Shown: piece by piece, positions 35,548-44,340 of the stretch | How the letters are laid out: the number at the start of each line of letters is the position of its first letter | Numbering within the stretch: the first letter of the stretch is position 1 | Origin: JABWBH01 sp964526695 | GTDB lineage: Bacteria; Planctomycetota; Phycisphaerae; UBA1845 | Assembly (NCBI GenBank): GCA_964526695.1 | Contig: CAZGJA010000058.1 | Span: forward strand, 1-64,000 | Length of the DNA: 64,000 nt | Reading direction: 5' to 3' | The notes under the pieces: model-generated | Databases searched by the model: none | What the model was told of the DNA's origin: nothing | What the model saw: the letters and a program-made list of their open reading frames with translations, nothing else | Made by a program: the position numbers and the translations under genes

Positions 35548-37380
35548 ATGAAGATCCGTACGCAGATCACTATTCTCGCATTGTCGGGCGTCGCCGTCCT
35601 CGGAACGAGCACGCTTGTGTTGTGGAACCGCGCCGACCGCGAACTGAAAGCCAAGCAGGACAAGCTGGTCATCGACCAGGCCGCTAACGTCGGCACGTCC
35701 GTTGCGGCACAGGTCGCGGCGACGCGCGGCATCTACACCAAGCAGATCGTGGAGAAGCTCAAGCCCCACGGCGTGGACTTCACGCGCGCCCCGCAGGACG
35801 GCGAAGGCCCGCTCCCCGCGGTGTTCATGGGCGCGGTCTCGGAAAAGCTCGCGGCAAGTGCCGGTGAGAACGGGACGACCTTCGTGCTGCGCAGCGGCTG
35901 GAACATCAACGCCAAGCAGGGCATCAGCTCGGAATTCGAGAAGAACGGCTGGGCGAACCTTTTGGAGCAGGAGAAGCAGCTTGCCGCCAAACCCGTGGCC
36001 GAGCGTCAGGCGTTGTACAAACCCTATGTCGAGCGTGGCGTGGACGCCGAGGGGCATGGCGTCGTGAATGTTATGACGCCCGATCTCGCCAGTGCCGAGA
36101 GCTGCGTCAACTGTCATAACGCGCTGGAGGCCACGCCGGACGTGATCGCCATGCGCGGCAAGGCGCCGATGAAGCAGTTCGCCCTCGGCGACCTCATGGG
36201 CGTCGTATCCACCACCGTGCCCATCGCCGGTTCTGAGGCGATCGTCAAGGAGCTGGCGGCCGCGCAGGCGTCCGTCGGCTCGCAGTTTCGCTGGTTCGCC
36301 ATCGTCGGCGGTCTGGTCCTCGGCCTCCTGAGTCTCTATGTCGGCGCCCGCATCGCCCGCCCGATCGTCCGCGTCGCCGGCTTTGCGCGAACGATCGCCG
36401 ACGGTGATCTCACCGCCCGCTGCGACATCCACACGCGTTCAGAGGTCGGAACACTCGTCAGCGCCATGAACGACATGGGCGAAAAGCTGCGGGACACGGT
36501 CCGCAAGATTCGTGAAAACGCCCAGACCGTCGCCAGCGCCTCCACCGAGCTGTCGGCCACCGCGAATCAGCTCACCACCGGCGCGGCGCAGACCACCTCG
36601 CAGTCCGCCACCGTCGCCGCCGCCTCGGAGGAAATGGCCATCAACATGAACAACATGGCCAGCGCCGCCACGCAGATGTCCGGCAACGTCAAAGGCGTCG
36701 CTGCCGCGGTCGAGGAAATGACCGCCAGCATCAACGAGATCACGCGCAACACGGAAAAGGCCTCTTCCGCCGCGAAGAACGCCTCCAGCCTCGCCAACGT
36801 CAGCAATGAGAAGATCTCCAAGCTTGGACAGGCGGCCGACGAGATCGGCAAGGTCGTCACCGTTATCCAGGACATCGCCGAGCAGACCAACCTGCTCGCG
36901 CTCAACGCCACGATCGAGGCCGCCCGCGCGGGTGAAGCGGGCAAAGGCTTCGCCGTCGTCGCCAGCGAGGTCAAGGAACTCGCGCGCCAGACGGCCGGCG
37001 CGACCGAGGACATCGGCAAGCGCATCGCCGCCATCCAGTCGTCCACCGGCGAATCCGTGGACGCGATCAGCCGGATCGTCCAGGCCATCTCCGGCGTCAC
37101 CGGCGTGTCCAGCACCATCGCGGCGGCGCTCGAGGAGCAGTCCGTCACCACAAAGGAGATCGCCAAGAACATGAGCCAAACGGCCACCGCCGCGGAGACC
37201 GTCTCCGTCGGCATCGGGCAGTCCGCGTCGGCCAGCAAGGAGATCACCCGGAACATCTCCGGCGTGGATCTTTGTGCCAAGCAGACGTCCCAGGGCGCCT
37301 CGGAGACTCAGCAGGCGGGCGCGCGGCTCTCGGGTCTGGCGGAAAGCCTCAGCTCGCTGGTTGCGCAGTTCAAGGTCTAG
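35548..37380 (+). CDS. Methyl-accepting chemotaxis protein with c-type haem (DUF3365/Tll0287-like) sensor
   Basis: 610 residues. Span 1 about 5-25, sensor about 30-240, span 2 about 247-269 (AIVGGLVLGLLSLYVGA), HAMP, then a coiled-coil signalling hairpin. The sensor carries the haem-c attachment motif C186-V-N-C189-H190 in SAESCVNCHNALEATP, preceded by the NVMTPDLASA region typical of DUF3365/Tll0287-like haem domains. It should therefore bind haem covalently on the outer face of the membrane and sense redox state or a gas such as O2 or NO; the ligand is inference. Signalling half about 90% identical in DNA to the previous receptor in its core. Confidence 0.93.
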   Translation: MKIRTQITILALSGVAVLGTSTLVLWNRADRELKAKQDKLVIDQAANVGTSVAAQVAATRGIYTKQIVEKLKPHGVDFTRAPQDGEGPLPAVFMGAVSEKLAASAGENGTTFVLRSGWNINAKQGISSEFEKNGWANLLEQEKQLAAKPVAERQALYKPYVERGVDAEGHGVVNVMTPDLASAESCVNCHNALEATPDVIAMRGKAPMKQFALGDLMGVVSTTVPIAGSEAIVKELAAAQASVGSQFRWFAIVGGLVLGLLSLYVGARIARPIVRVAGFARTIADGDLTARCDIHTRSEVGTLVSAMNDMGEKLRDTVRKIRENAQTVASASTELSATANQLTTGAAQTTSQSATVAAASEEMAINMNNMASAATQMSGNVKGVAAAVEEMTASINEITRNTEKASSAAKNASSLANVSNEKISKLGQAADEIGKVVTVIQDIAEQTNLLALNATIEAARAGEAGKGFAVVASEVKELARQTAGATEDIGKRIAAIQSSTGESVDAISRIVQAISGVTGVSSTIAAALEEQSVTTKEIAKNMSQTATAAETVSVGIGQSASASKEITRNISGVDLCAKQTSQGASETQQAGARLSGLAESLSSLVAQFKV

Positions 37381-37392
37381 GCGTGCGGACTC

Positions 37393-37427
37393 GACGCCCC
37401 TCCCTTCGGCGGAGGGGATGGGGCGTC
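37393..37427 (+). terminator. GC-rich hairpin after the second chemoreceptor
   Basis: GACGCCCC at 37393-37400 pairs with GGGGCGTC at 37420-37427, with further partial pairing around a TTCGGC loop. It starts 13 bases after the stop codon. No T-tract follows, so it may only attenuate transcription into cheB. Confidence 0.45.
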
Positions 37428-37469
37428 TGTCTCCCGCGCAGCTCACGTGAGCGCGGCGACAGACTTTCT

Positions 37470-37492
37470 GAGCCGCGACCGTAAGGGAGCGC
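37470..37492 (+). repeat. Dispersed 23-bp repeat (family B), copy 2
   Basis: Identical to 20795-20817 in the opposite orientation (GAGCCGCGACCGTAAGGGAG plus CGC). It lies in the 200-base gap before cheB. Confidence 0.8.
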
Positions 37493-37580
37493 TACTTGGA
37501 TGCGAGCATTGCGGGCGCGTTTCTTGTAAGTGAGCAACTGCAGGAGCGCCGCGCGCAGCACGCGAACTTGGAGGGACGCA

Positions 37581-38699
37581 GTGGACTCAGCATCACATCT
37601 TCGCATTCTCATCGTGGACGACAGCGTCCTGTACCGCAAGATCATCGCATCGGCATTGAATGACCTTCCCGATGCGGAGGTGGTCGGCGTCGCCGCAAAC
37701 GGTCGCCTCGCCTTGCAGCAGATTGAGCTGCTCCGCCCGGATCTCGTGACGCTCGACCTCGAGATGCCGGAGATGGACGGCCTGCAGGTGCTCGAACGGT
37801 TGTCGGACATGCCGAACCCGCCTGGCGCCATCATGCTCAGCGCTCTGAGCTCGCACGGGGCCGAGACGACCGTGCAGGCGCTGCACCTCGGCGCGTTCGA
37901 GTTTGTGCTCAAGCCCATCGGCGGCGACGTCACCGCCAACGTCGAGAAACTCAAAAGCTCCCTGCTGGCGAGAGTCGAAGCGTTCCGCGTATCGCGCGGC
38001 GGCTCGTGCACCCGACCGGCCGCGCCGCGACCGGTGCGCCGACCGAGTGTCAGCGATGCGTTGCCGGCCCGGCCCGCAACGCCGCCGACGCCGAGCGCGC
38101 CGACGCGCGAGCCGGAAGTCGTCCTCATCGGCGTCTCGACGGGCGGACCCTCGGCGTTGAATCAGGTCATCCCGAAGTTCCCGGCGGGCTTTCCGCTTCC
38201 CGTGCTCATCGTTCAGCACATGCCTCCGCTCTTCACCCACTCGCTGGCGCGCGACCTGTGCGACCGATCCAAGCTGCGCGTCGAGGAGGCGCGGCACGGA
38301 CAGATCGTCAGTCCGGGAACCGTGCTCATCGCTCCGGGCGGGCGGCAGATGAAAGTCGTTCGAACGGGGAATCACGTGGAAGTCGTCCTCACCGACGATC
38401 CGCCGGAGAACAGTTGCCGGCCCGCCGTCGATTATTTGTTCCGCGCCGCCGTGGAGGCGTACCGCGGCGCATGCCTCGGCGTCATTCTCACGGGCATGGG
38501 CAGCGACGGCACGGAGGGCGCGAGGTGCATCAAGCAGCGGGGCGGCACCGTCCTCGCGCAGGATGAGCACACCTGCGTCGTGTACGGCATGCCGCGCAGC
38601 GTGGTCGAGCACGGACTGGCCGACGGGGTGTTCCCGCTGGATCAGGTCGAAAAAGAAATCGTCCGCCGCGCGGGCATGAAGGAGGCGGTGTGCATCTGA
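37581..38699 (+). CDS. cheB: Chemotaxis protein-glutamate methylesterase/deamidase CheB
   Basis: 372 residues from GTG 37581 (GGAGGG five bases upstream; the frame is open 17 codons further). Receiver domain (about 7-125) with phospho-acceptor Asp59 in LVTLDLEMP, a Pro/Arg linker, then the methylesterase with catalytic Ser186 (GVSTGGP), His213 (IVQHMPP) and Asp309 (GMGSDGTEG), spaced as in E. coli. It removes methyl groups from receptor glutamates when phosphorylated by CheA. Overlaps cheR by ten bases. Confidence 0.96.
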   Translation: MDSASHLRILIVDDSVLYRKIIASALNDLPDAEVVGVAANGRLALQQIELLRPDLVTLDLEMPEMDGLQVLERLSDMPNPPGAIMLSALSSHGAETTVQALHLGAFEFVLKPIGGDVTANVEKLKSSLLARVEAFRVSRGGSCTRPAAPRPVRRPSVSDALPARPATPPTPSAPTREPEVVLIGVSTGGPSALNQVIPKFPAGFPLPVLIVQHMPPLFTHSLARDLCDRSKLRVEEARHGQIVSPGTVLIAPGGRQMKVVRTGNHVEVVLTDDPPENSCRPAVDYLFRAAVEAYRGACLGVILTGMGSDGTEGARCIKQRGGTVLAQDEHTCVVYGMPRSVVEHGLADGVFPLDQVEKEIVRRAGMKEAVCI

Positions 38700-39544
38700 C
38701 GCCGGAGGACATCAAAGTCATCTCGCGCCTCGTGGACGACCTGTGCGGCATCGTACTCGACGAGTCGAAGGGGTATCTCATTGAGAGCCGGCTGCGCAAG
38801 GTCGCCGAGGCTTCCCAGTGCAAATCCTTCAGCGAGCTGTACTACAAGGCCCGCTACGAGAACAACGTCGCCCTGCGCAGCGACATCATCAACGCCATCA
38901 CCACCAACGAGACGCTCTTCTTCCGCGACACCTCGCCGTTCGACGTGCTGCAGTTCAAGGTCATTCCCGACCTGATCGACGCGCGGGCGAAGTCGCCGAA
39001 CCCGCGTCGGCTCGAGTTCTGGTCCGCCGCGTGCAGCACGGGGCAGGAGCCGTACAGCCTCGCCATGACGCTGCGGGAGATGATCCCCGACGTGGACGCG
39101 TGGAAGATCCGCATCACCGCGACGGACATTTCCGAAGCGGCCGTCACCGCGGCGAAGCGGGGCACCTACACGGATTTCGAAATCCAGCGCGGCATGAAGC
39201 AGGAGCTGCTCGAAAAGTACTTCACGCGCACGACCGGCGGATGGTCCGTCACCGAGAGAATTCGGAAGATGATCGAATTCCGCACGCTCAACCTGCACGA
39301 GCCGTTCCCGTGCATCGGGCCGTTCGACGTCGTCCTTTGCCGCAATGTGGCGATTTACTTCAGTGCGACGGCGCGGAAGAAACTCTTCGAGCGGCTCACC
39401 CAGTTGCTCGCGCCCGACGGCGCCCTGCTCGTCGGCGCCAGCGAAACGCTGACCGACATGGGCTACGAACCGCTGCATCACTGCCGCGCCGTGTACTATC
39501 AGCCCCGGCAACGCACGCTGCGTCCCGCCGCGGCGCTGTGCTGA
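38690..39544 (+). CDS. cheR: Chemotaxis protein methyltransferase CheR
   Basis: 284 residues, GTG start inside the cheB end. Methylates chemoreceptor glutamates with S-adenosylmethionine. N-terminal helical domain (LTPEDIKVISRLVDDLCGIV), the NETLFFRDTSPFDVL motif, SAM-binding WSAACSTGQEPYSLAM, and DVVLCRNVAIYF. Both receptors lack a C-terminal pentapeptide, so it would act without tethering. Last gene of the cluster; a repeat element follows. Confidence 0.96.
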   Translation: MHLTPEDIKVISRLVDDLCGIVLDESKGYLIESRLRKVAEASQCKSFSELYYKARYENNVALRSDIINAITTNETLFFRDTSPFDVLQFKVIPDLIDARAKSPNPRRLEFWSAACSTGQEPYSLAMTLREMIPDVDAWKIRITATDISEAAVTAAKRGTYTDFEIQRGMKQELLEKYFTRTTGGWSVTERIRKMIEFRTLNLHEPFPCIGPFDVVLCRNVAIYFSATARKKLFERLTQLLAPDGALLVGASETLTDMGYEPLHHCRAVYYQPRQRTLRPAAALC

Positions 39545-39573
39545 AGTCCGCCATCAGCCTGTGGCGAAGGGCG

Positions 39574-39684
39574 ACGCTCGTCATTCCCGCGCAGGCGGGA
39601 ATCCAGTCCGTCCTTCAAGACTTGGCGAGAATCCAGCGATTGAGCGGTGCGCCCTGGACCCCCGCCTGCGCGGGGGTGACAGCG
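39574..39684. repeat. Inverted pair of family A palindromes (MITE-like)
   Basis: 39579-39604 and 39656-39682 are inverted copies of the palindrome also present at 2690-2714; the second has ATTCCC changed to CCCCC. Together they make imperfect terminal inverted repeats about 31 bp long around a 50-base core. It occupies the gap between the convergent cheR and the prepilin-like gene and has no coding potential. Confidence 0.75.
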
Positions 39685-39808
39685 CCTGTACCCAGTCCGA
39701 GTTCCACCACGGTCTGTGAACGCCTCACCCGCGGCAACACCGCTTGACCAAGCGCGGCTCCGTTCGCAGAGCGGTTCATCCCCCTGACACGCCCGGGGGT
39801 CCGCCCCT

Positions 39809-40579
39809 CTACTTCGGATTGTTCACCCAGCCGAATTCGTTCTGGTTTGTGGACCAGATCATGTATTCGCCCTTGCCTTCCACCACCAGCCTCAGGTGGC
39901 GCACTTTCAAGTCCGTGTTTTCCTGCAAGCGCGGGTTCGGTCCTTTCGGCGACTTGAACCGCCCGGCCGAGCCGTTGAGGTAGGAGAGGTTGCACCCGCC
40001 GGAGTGGCGATCGGAGAACTGGTCGAGGTTGGCCCACGTGCCGTCGTCCACCGGCTGGTTGTACCAGAACTCGTCTTCTTCGATGAACAGCGGCATGGCA
40101 TCGAATCGGCGTCGCGGCGAACTCGAAACCTCCGGCTTCTCCGGATACGTCACATACCAGCGAAGGTCCGTCCGCGCGCCGGAGAAGCGGCACTCCATCG
40201 TGTAATCAAACATCGTGTTGGCGTCGCGCTGCGCCGTCGGGCATTCGAGGATGTTGTCGATCCCGCTGATGTAAGGCCACAGGACGGAGGTTTCCATCGG
40301 GTGCTTGTAGCGCTCCGGGTTGTCGAGATACTCGGCGTTGCTGCGCCCGCTCCAGTCGAGGTTCATGCCGCCGTGCACGGACACGCCCGGAATCACGCGA
40401 TCATCCTCGGCGTAGAGGAAGACGGCCTGCATCAACTGCCGCTGGTTCGACAGACAGACGACGGAGCGGCTCTGCTCCCGCGCTTTCTGGAGGGCGGGGA
40501 GCAGGATGGAGATGAGCAGCGCGATGATCGCGATCACCACCAGCAGCTCGATCAGCGTGAATCCACGGCGACGCAGCAT
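39809..40579 (-). CDS. Prepilin-type protein (planctomycete H-X9-DG/DUF1559-like)
   Basis: 256 residues from ATG 40579, eight bases after GGGAGG. The N-terminus MLRRRGFTLIELLVVIAIIA is a textbook prepilin cleavage-methylation signal: a prepilin peptidase would cut before Phe7 and the hydrophobic helix would join a pseudopilus or the membrane. The rest is a globular domain with FSDRHSGGCNLSYLNGSAG, matching the C-terminal H-x9-DG-like motif of planctomycete prepilin-like proteins in position (here HSGGCNLSYLNG). Planctomycetes carry many copies; the role is unknown. Confidence 0.88.
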   Translation of the reverse strand: MLRRRGFTLIELLVVIAIIALLISILLPALQKAREQSRSVVCLSNQRQLMQAVFLYAEDDRVIPGVSVHGGMNLDWSGRSNAEYLDNPERYKHPMETSVLWPYISGIDNILECPTAQRDANTMFDYTMECRFSGARTDLRWYVTYPEKPEVSSSPRRRFDAMPLFIEEDEFWYNQPVDDGTWANLDQFSDRHSGGCNLSYLNGSAGRFKSPKGPNPRLQENTDLKVRHLRLVVEGKGEYMIWSTNQNEFGWVNNPK

Positions 40580-41041
40580 GGCTTTGGCCTCCCTTCGGGG
40601 GTTCGCCGAAACGCTCGACTCCGCATCTGAGCATACCACGGCGGCCCCGGCGCACGAAATCGGAGCTGGGGTCGAATCGAGGCGATCCCCGCCGAGCGGT
40701 GCTTCTGCCCGGCAGCGCACGTTTGCGCGGGCTGCGTGGACGTGAAATGGGAGCGAACAGCGCAGCAGAGAAGGGGCGGGCGGCGGCCAGGCGTGACTTG
40801 AAGCGGGTCTCTCCAGTTCGGGCGCGTGAGTGAAATCCGCGGCTTTCTTGCGGCAACATCGCATACCCGGCGCCGCCGTGGGCCGGGTACCGCAACACTG
40901 AGCTTCTCACGGCACCTGCATCCGCTGGCGAGAAGAGGGCCTGCTTCAGGCTGCGCCGGCTCCATTCTCTCGGTGTTTCGGCTTCGGCGCGGCCGCGCCC
41001 TCAGCGAAGCGATTGGGGCGACGATCCGTGCGTTCGCGTCA
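40580..41041. other. Intergenic stretch with one hairpin
   Basis: No gene with support on either strand. A hairpin at 40981-41010 (GCTTCG arms around the palindrome GGCGCGGCCGCGCC) lies about 30 bases past the kinase stop codon and may end that transcript. The rest shows nothing recognisable. Confidence 0.5.
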
Positions 41042-43588
41042 TCAGGGCATGAGGAGCACGCGGGGCCGCATTCTCGGGAAGTACTGCAAGCACTGGCCCT
41101 CTTCATCCCACTCCGGGAGCTTGCGAAGGAACTCGATCGTTCGCGCATCCGTTTGGGCCGCAGAGGTGACGACCAGCCCGTTTGCTTCCCAGCGCGCGAC
41201 AAGTTCGGTCCGGGTGATCGGATCGAAGGCATCCGCGGGATTACCGCCCCCATGCTCCTGGCCGGCGGGATCGTACTCGGCCGCGACCCGCTGCAACGCG
41301 CTCCGCGTGGCCGCGGCCCAGGCCCGACCGGGGGAAAGAGTCCCCACCACGTCGCGGAAATAGAGGAATGGGTTTTCACGTGAGCGGCGCTCCCACTCGC
41401 CCTCCGCTGCCGCCAGGCCCTCCATGTACTGCGCGTAGGGCATTCGGTCGAAGGCCTCGTAAGCCGAATAGACCCTGTCGATATCATGATGAACCTCAGC
41501 GGCAGGAATCACCTCACGGCTGGGCGCGTCGCCGCGCGCCTTCCGCATGTCCGTAAGGAAGCCTCGCCACTCGGCGTCCAGCAGCGGCACGCTGTACCCG
41601 CACAGTCTGCCGGACTCGTCGGTGACGGCGGCGAGGCTGACAATGGTGTCATACTTTATCCGAGTGAGGTCCATCACGGGCTGCGTTTCCGGCAGCACGG
41701 GGTCGGTGCGCATGAACTCAACGTAGGGCAAAACCTCCGCATCGCCGGCATGGAGATCACGCAGCGCGGCAGCCACCAGCTCGTAGCAGCAACCGCGGTA
41801 GTGCAGCCCATTCAGGATGGAGCTGACATGCACCTGGTCGTTGAGGTCGAGGGCGAGCCATCGAATGGCCGTGAGTTTCCGCGCCGCCTCTGCGTGTTCG
41901 TTGGCGGAGCAGTCCAACCAGGCCGCGGCGAACAACACGCAGACCGCCCGCCAGACTGAATCGAGGTCTGAACTGTCCTCCGTCATGCCATTCGGCTTGT
42001 CATTGCGGATCTCCACGACAACGGGCGCGGATTCCAGTTGTTCCACCAGGTCGGCGATCTCGTCCTTGCGCTCCTGGAGCCAGGCCCGTTCGAACTCACT
42101 CAGGGCGCGCGTCGCCGGAGTGGGAGGAACCAGCTTCATGCCATCAGGCAACCCGGATGATACGGAGTCGAGCAGCAACGGCGCCGGCAGGCCCGGCCGC
42201 TGGAACCGGTTCACGTACTCGCTCCTCGCGTCGGGCGGCAGCGAGGCTGTTTCGAGGTTCCGATTGAGCCTGGCGCGGGTCCGCGCGACCTCGGGCATCA
42301 ACTGGGTCTGAATCCGGTAAGCCTCGTTCTGGCGAACGCGAGCCGAAGCGATGTGGCGGCGCATGTTCACCCGGTCGCGAATCCATGCGCCGCCAAGACC
42401 GAGCATGACCATGACGACAACGGCGGCGAACGCGAGCGGGCGTCGGCGGCGATGCAGGAACTTGCGCATCCGGTAGCCCCGGCGGCTCCCCCGCGCGGAC
42501 ACCGCTCGACCCTCCGCAAAGGCGTTGAGGTCATCGGCCAGCGCTTCCGCGGAGGGGTAGCGCCGCTCCTTGTGCTTCTCGAGGGCCTTTCCGGCGATCG
42601 CCTGAAGATCCTGATCAAGCAGCCTGGCGGCGAGCGGCTCCAGCCCTGCCCGTTGCGCAGCACGGCGCAGGCTCAGCGGCTCATCGTGAATGATCGAATG
42701 ACGGATGTCGTGCGGGCTTCTCGACGTCTTGAAGGGAAGCACGCCAGTGATTAATTGAAACAGGATGACGCCGAGCGCGTACACGTCGCTGCGCTCATCC
42801 ACCTCATGGACGGATCCGGATGCCTGCTCCGGGCTGAGGTAGTGCAGCGTTCCGAGGACAAGTCCCGCGCTGGTGAGCGAGGGATCCTCCCCCAGCAGAT
42901 CTTTGGCGAGACCGAAGTCCAGAACATGGGGATCTCCGCGATCATCCACCAGGATGTTCGAGGGTTTCAGATCGCGATGCACGGCGCGCTTGAGATGCGC
43001 CGCGTGGACGGCGCGACAGATCCGCTCCATGAGACCCACCCGCACGCCCAGGGGCGGATCGTGGAAGTCGGCGTAGTCGTCCAGGGGCAGACCATCCACG
43101 AACTCCATGGCGAAGTAACAGAACTCGTCCGCAATGCCGCCGTCGAAGGCGGTGACGATGTGCGGGTGCTTCAGCCGGGACAGCAGCTCCAGCTCACGAT
43201 GGAATCGCTCGCGTTGACGAGGGGGCGCGAACGGTCCCCAGGCTACGACCTTCAGCGCCACCCTTCTGCGGTGGGCCTTCTGGATGGCCTCGTAAACCTC
43301 GCCTTGCCCGCCGCGGTGGAGCGGCTTAAGGATCTCATACTGGGTGAGTGTTTCGCGCAGGATGCGCAACCGCCTCCGGGCCGGATCTTCGGGGAAACCC
43401 TCGGGGGCTTGACGCAAGGTGCGCGCGATGCGGGCGGCGGAGGCGATTTCCCTCAAAGGCGCAAAATGCTCGTGAACCTCGGATTCAAATCCAACGTGCT
43501 CCCGGACAACCCCCTGCTCCAGCAGTTCCTCCCCTCGCAGGAGTCTGTGAAGGATGCTGTCCAGCACATCGTGTCGGGTGATCATCAC
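41042..43588 (-). CDS. Transmembrane Ser/Thr protein kinase (PknB-like)
   Basis: 848 residues. Kinase domain about 83-360: Gly loop HRGGQGEVYEA (91-101), Lys113, H204-R-D206 in VHRDLKPSNIL, D224-F-G, and YLSPEQASG. A basic juxtamembrane stretch (RKFLHRRRRP) leads to a membrane span at about 384-403, and residues about 410-848 lie outside the cytoplasm, helical at first, with no PASTA repeats. An N-terminal 80-residue helical region precedes the kinase. It overlaps the upstream sigma factor by four bases, so the two are made together. Confidence 0.93.
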   Translation of the reverse strand: MMITRHDVLDSILHRLLRGEELLEQGVVREHVGFESEVHEHFAPLREIASAARIARTLRQAPEGFPEDPARRRLRILRETLTQYEILKPLHRGGQGEVYEAIQKAHRRRVALKVVAWGPFAPPRQRERFHRELELLSRLKHPHIVTAFDGGIADEFCYFAMEFVDGLPLDDYADFHDPPLGVRVGLMERICRAVHAAHLKRAVHRDLKPSNILVDDRGDPHVLDFGLAKDLLGEDPSLTSAGLVLGTLHYLSPEQASGSVHEVDERSDVYALGVILFQLITGVLPFKTSRSPHDIRHSIIHDEPLSLRRAAQRAGLEPLAARLLDQDLQAIAGKALEKHKERRYPSAEALADDLNAFAEGRAVSARGSRRGYRMRKFLHRRRRPLAFAAVVVMVMLGLGGAWIRDRVNMRRHIASARVRQNEAYRIQTQLMPEVARTRARLNRNLETASLPPDARSEYVNRFQRPGLPAPLLLDSVSSGLPDGMKLVPPTPATRALSEFERAWLQERKDEIADLVEQLESAPVVVEIRNDKPNGMTEDSSDLDSVWRAVCVLFAAAWLDCSANEHAEAARKLTAIRWLALDLNDQVHVSSILNGLHYRGCCYELVAAALRDLHAGDAEVLPYVEFMRTDPVLPETQPVMDLTRIKYDTIVSLAAVTDESGRLCGYSVPLLDAEWRGFLTDMRKARGDAPSREVIPAAEVHHDIDRVYSAYEAFDRMPYAQYMEGLAAAEGEWERRSRENPFLYFRDVVGTLSPGRAWAAATRSALQRVAAEYDPAGQEHGGGNPADAFDPITRTELVARWEANGLVVTSAAQTDARTIEFLRKLPEWDEEGQCLQYFPRMRPRVLLMP

Positions 43589-44271
43589 GGCAAGACCTCC
43601 GATGCACTCGACGATTGACGGGCGGGGCTCAAAACCTCAACGCGCTGTGAAGAGGGGGCGTCGCTGAAAAACCGCGCCGCGCGCCCCATGATTTCGGCGA
43701 GACGACATCGACCCCGATACAGGCTGCTCCGCGCCTGCCCAGGCGTGAGTCCCAACGATTCGGCAACTTCCTGCACGCCCAGACCCTCGAAGTGGTGAAG
43801 CCGGAGGGCGGATTGTTGAGGCTCGGGAAGTCTGGCGATGCCCTTGAGCACCTCCTCGCGCAACTCCCGGCCGGCGGCGTCGCGACTGGGCGTCGGCCCG
43901 CCCGACATGGAGGTCAAGGCGGCGGCAAGGGATTCCGGGTTGGACTCGAGCTGCCCTGCGTGGAACACCGTGCCGGCGCCTCGCTTCATGGCGGTTTGCG
44001 CGCGAATCTCGTCAATGAGCTTTCGGCGTGCGATCGTGAAAACCCATGCCTCGAATTCCGATTCCTCGCGGAAGATGCAGTCGGGCGCGCCGGCGAGCGC
44101 GGCGACGTGCACCTCCTGCAACAGGTCGTCCGGATCGATGGATGCGCGATGTCTTGGGGGAATTCGCTGCGACAGGAAGCCGCGAAGCCTCGGCGTCAAC
44201 GAAAGAAGGCGGCGGATCAGGTCAAGTTCATGTTCGGGAGTTGAGGCTTCCACGATCCGTCGCTTCTTCAA
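43585..44271 (-). CDS. ECF-like RNA polymerase sigma factor
   Basis: 228 residues from TTG 44271 (AGGA five bases upstream); GTG 44253 is an alternative. Sigma region 2 (LRGFLSQRIPPRHRASIDPDDLLQEVHV, FEAWVFTIARRKLIDEIR) and region 4 (ARLPEPQQSALRLHHFEGLG and EVAESLGLTPGQARSSLYRG) are clear. The C-terminal 30 residues are a Ser-rich tail that could be phosphorylated. Planctomycetes often pair such factors with Ser/Thr kinases in place of an anti-sigma factor; the coupled kinase gene supports phosphorylation control, by inference. Confidence 0.92.
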   Translation of the reverse strand: MKKRRIVEASTPEHELDLIRRLLSLTPRLRGFLSQRIPPRHRASIDPDDLLQEVHVAALAGAPDCIFREESEFEAWVFTIARRKLIDEIRAQTAMKRGAGTVFHAGQLESNPESLAAALTSMSGGPTPSRDAAGRELREEVLKGIARLPEPQQSALRLHHFEGLGVQEVAESLGLTPGQARSSLYRGRCRLAEIMGRAARFFSDAPSSQRVEVLSPARQSSSASEVLP

Positions 44272-44320
44272 TCGTTCCTATGTGACTTGGGCGCATCCCG
44301 CGCAGCGATTCAGCGCCATT

Positions 44321-44340
44321 CAAACCGCGGTTGAAACCGC
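44321..44340. promoter_or_regulatory. Palindrome upstream of the sigma factor gene
   Basis: AACCGCGGTT at 44323-44332 is a perfect 10-bp palindrome, followed by a second AAACCGC half-site. It lies about 50-70 bases before the sigma factor start and could be an operator for its promoter; no -10/-35 pair is obvious. Confidence 0.3.
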
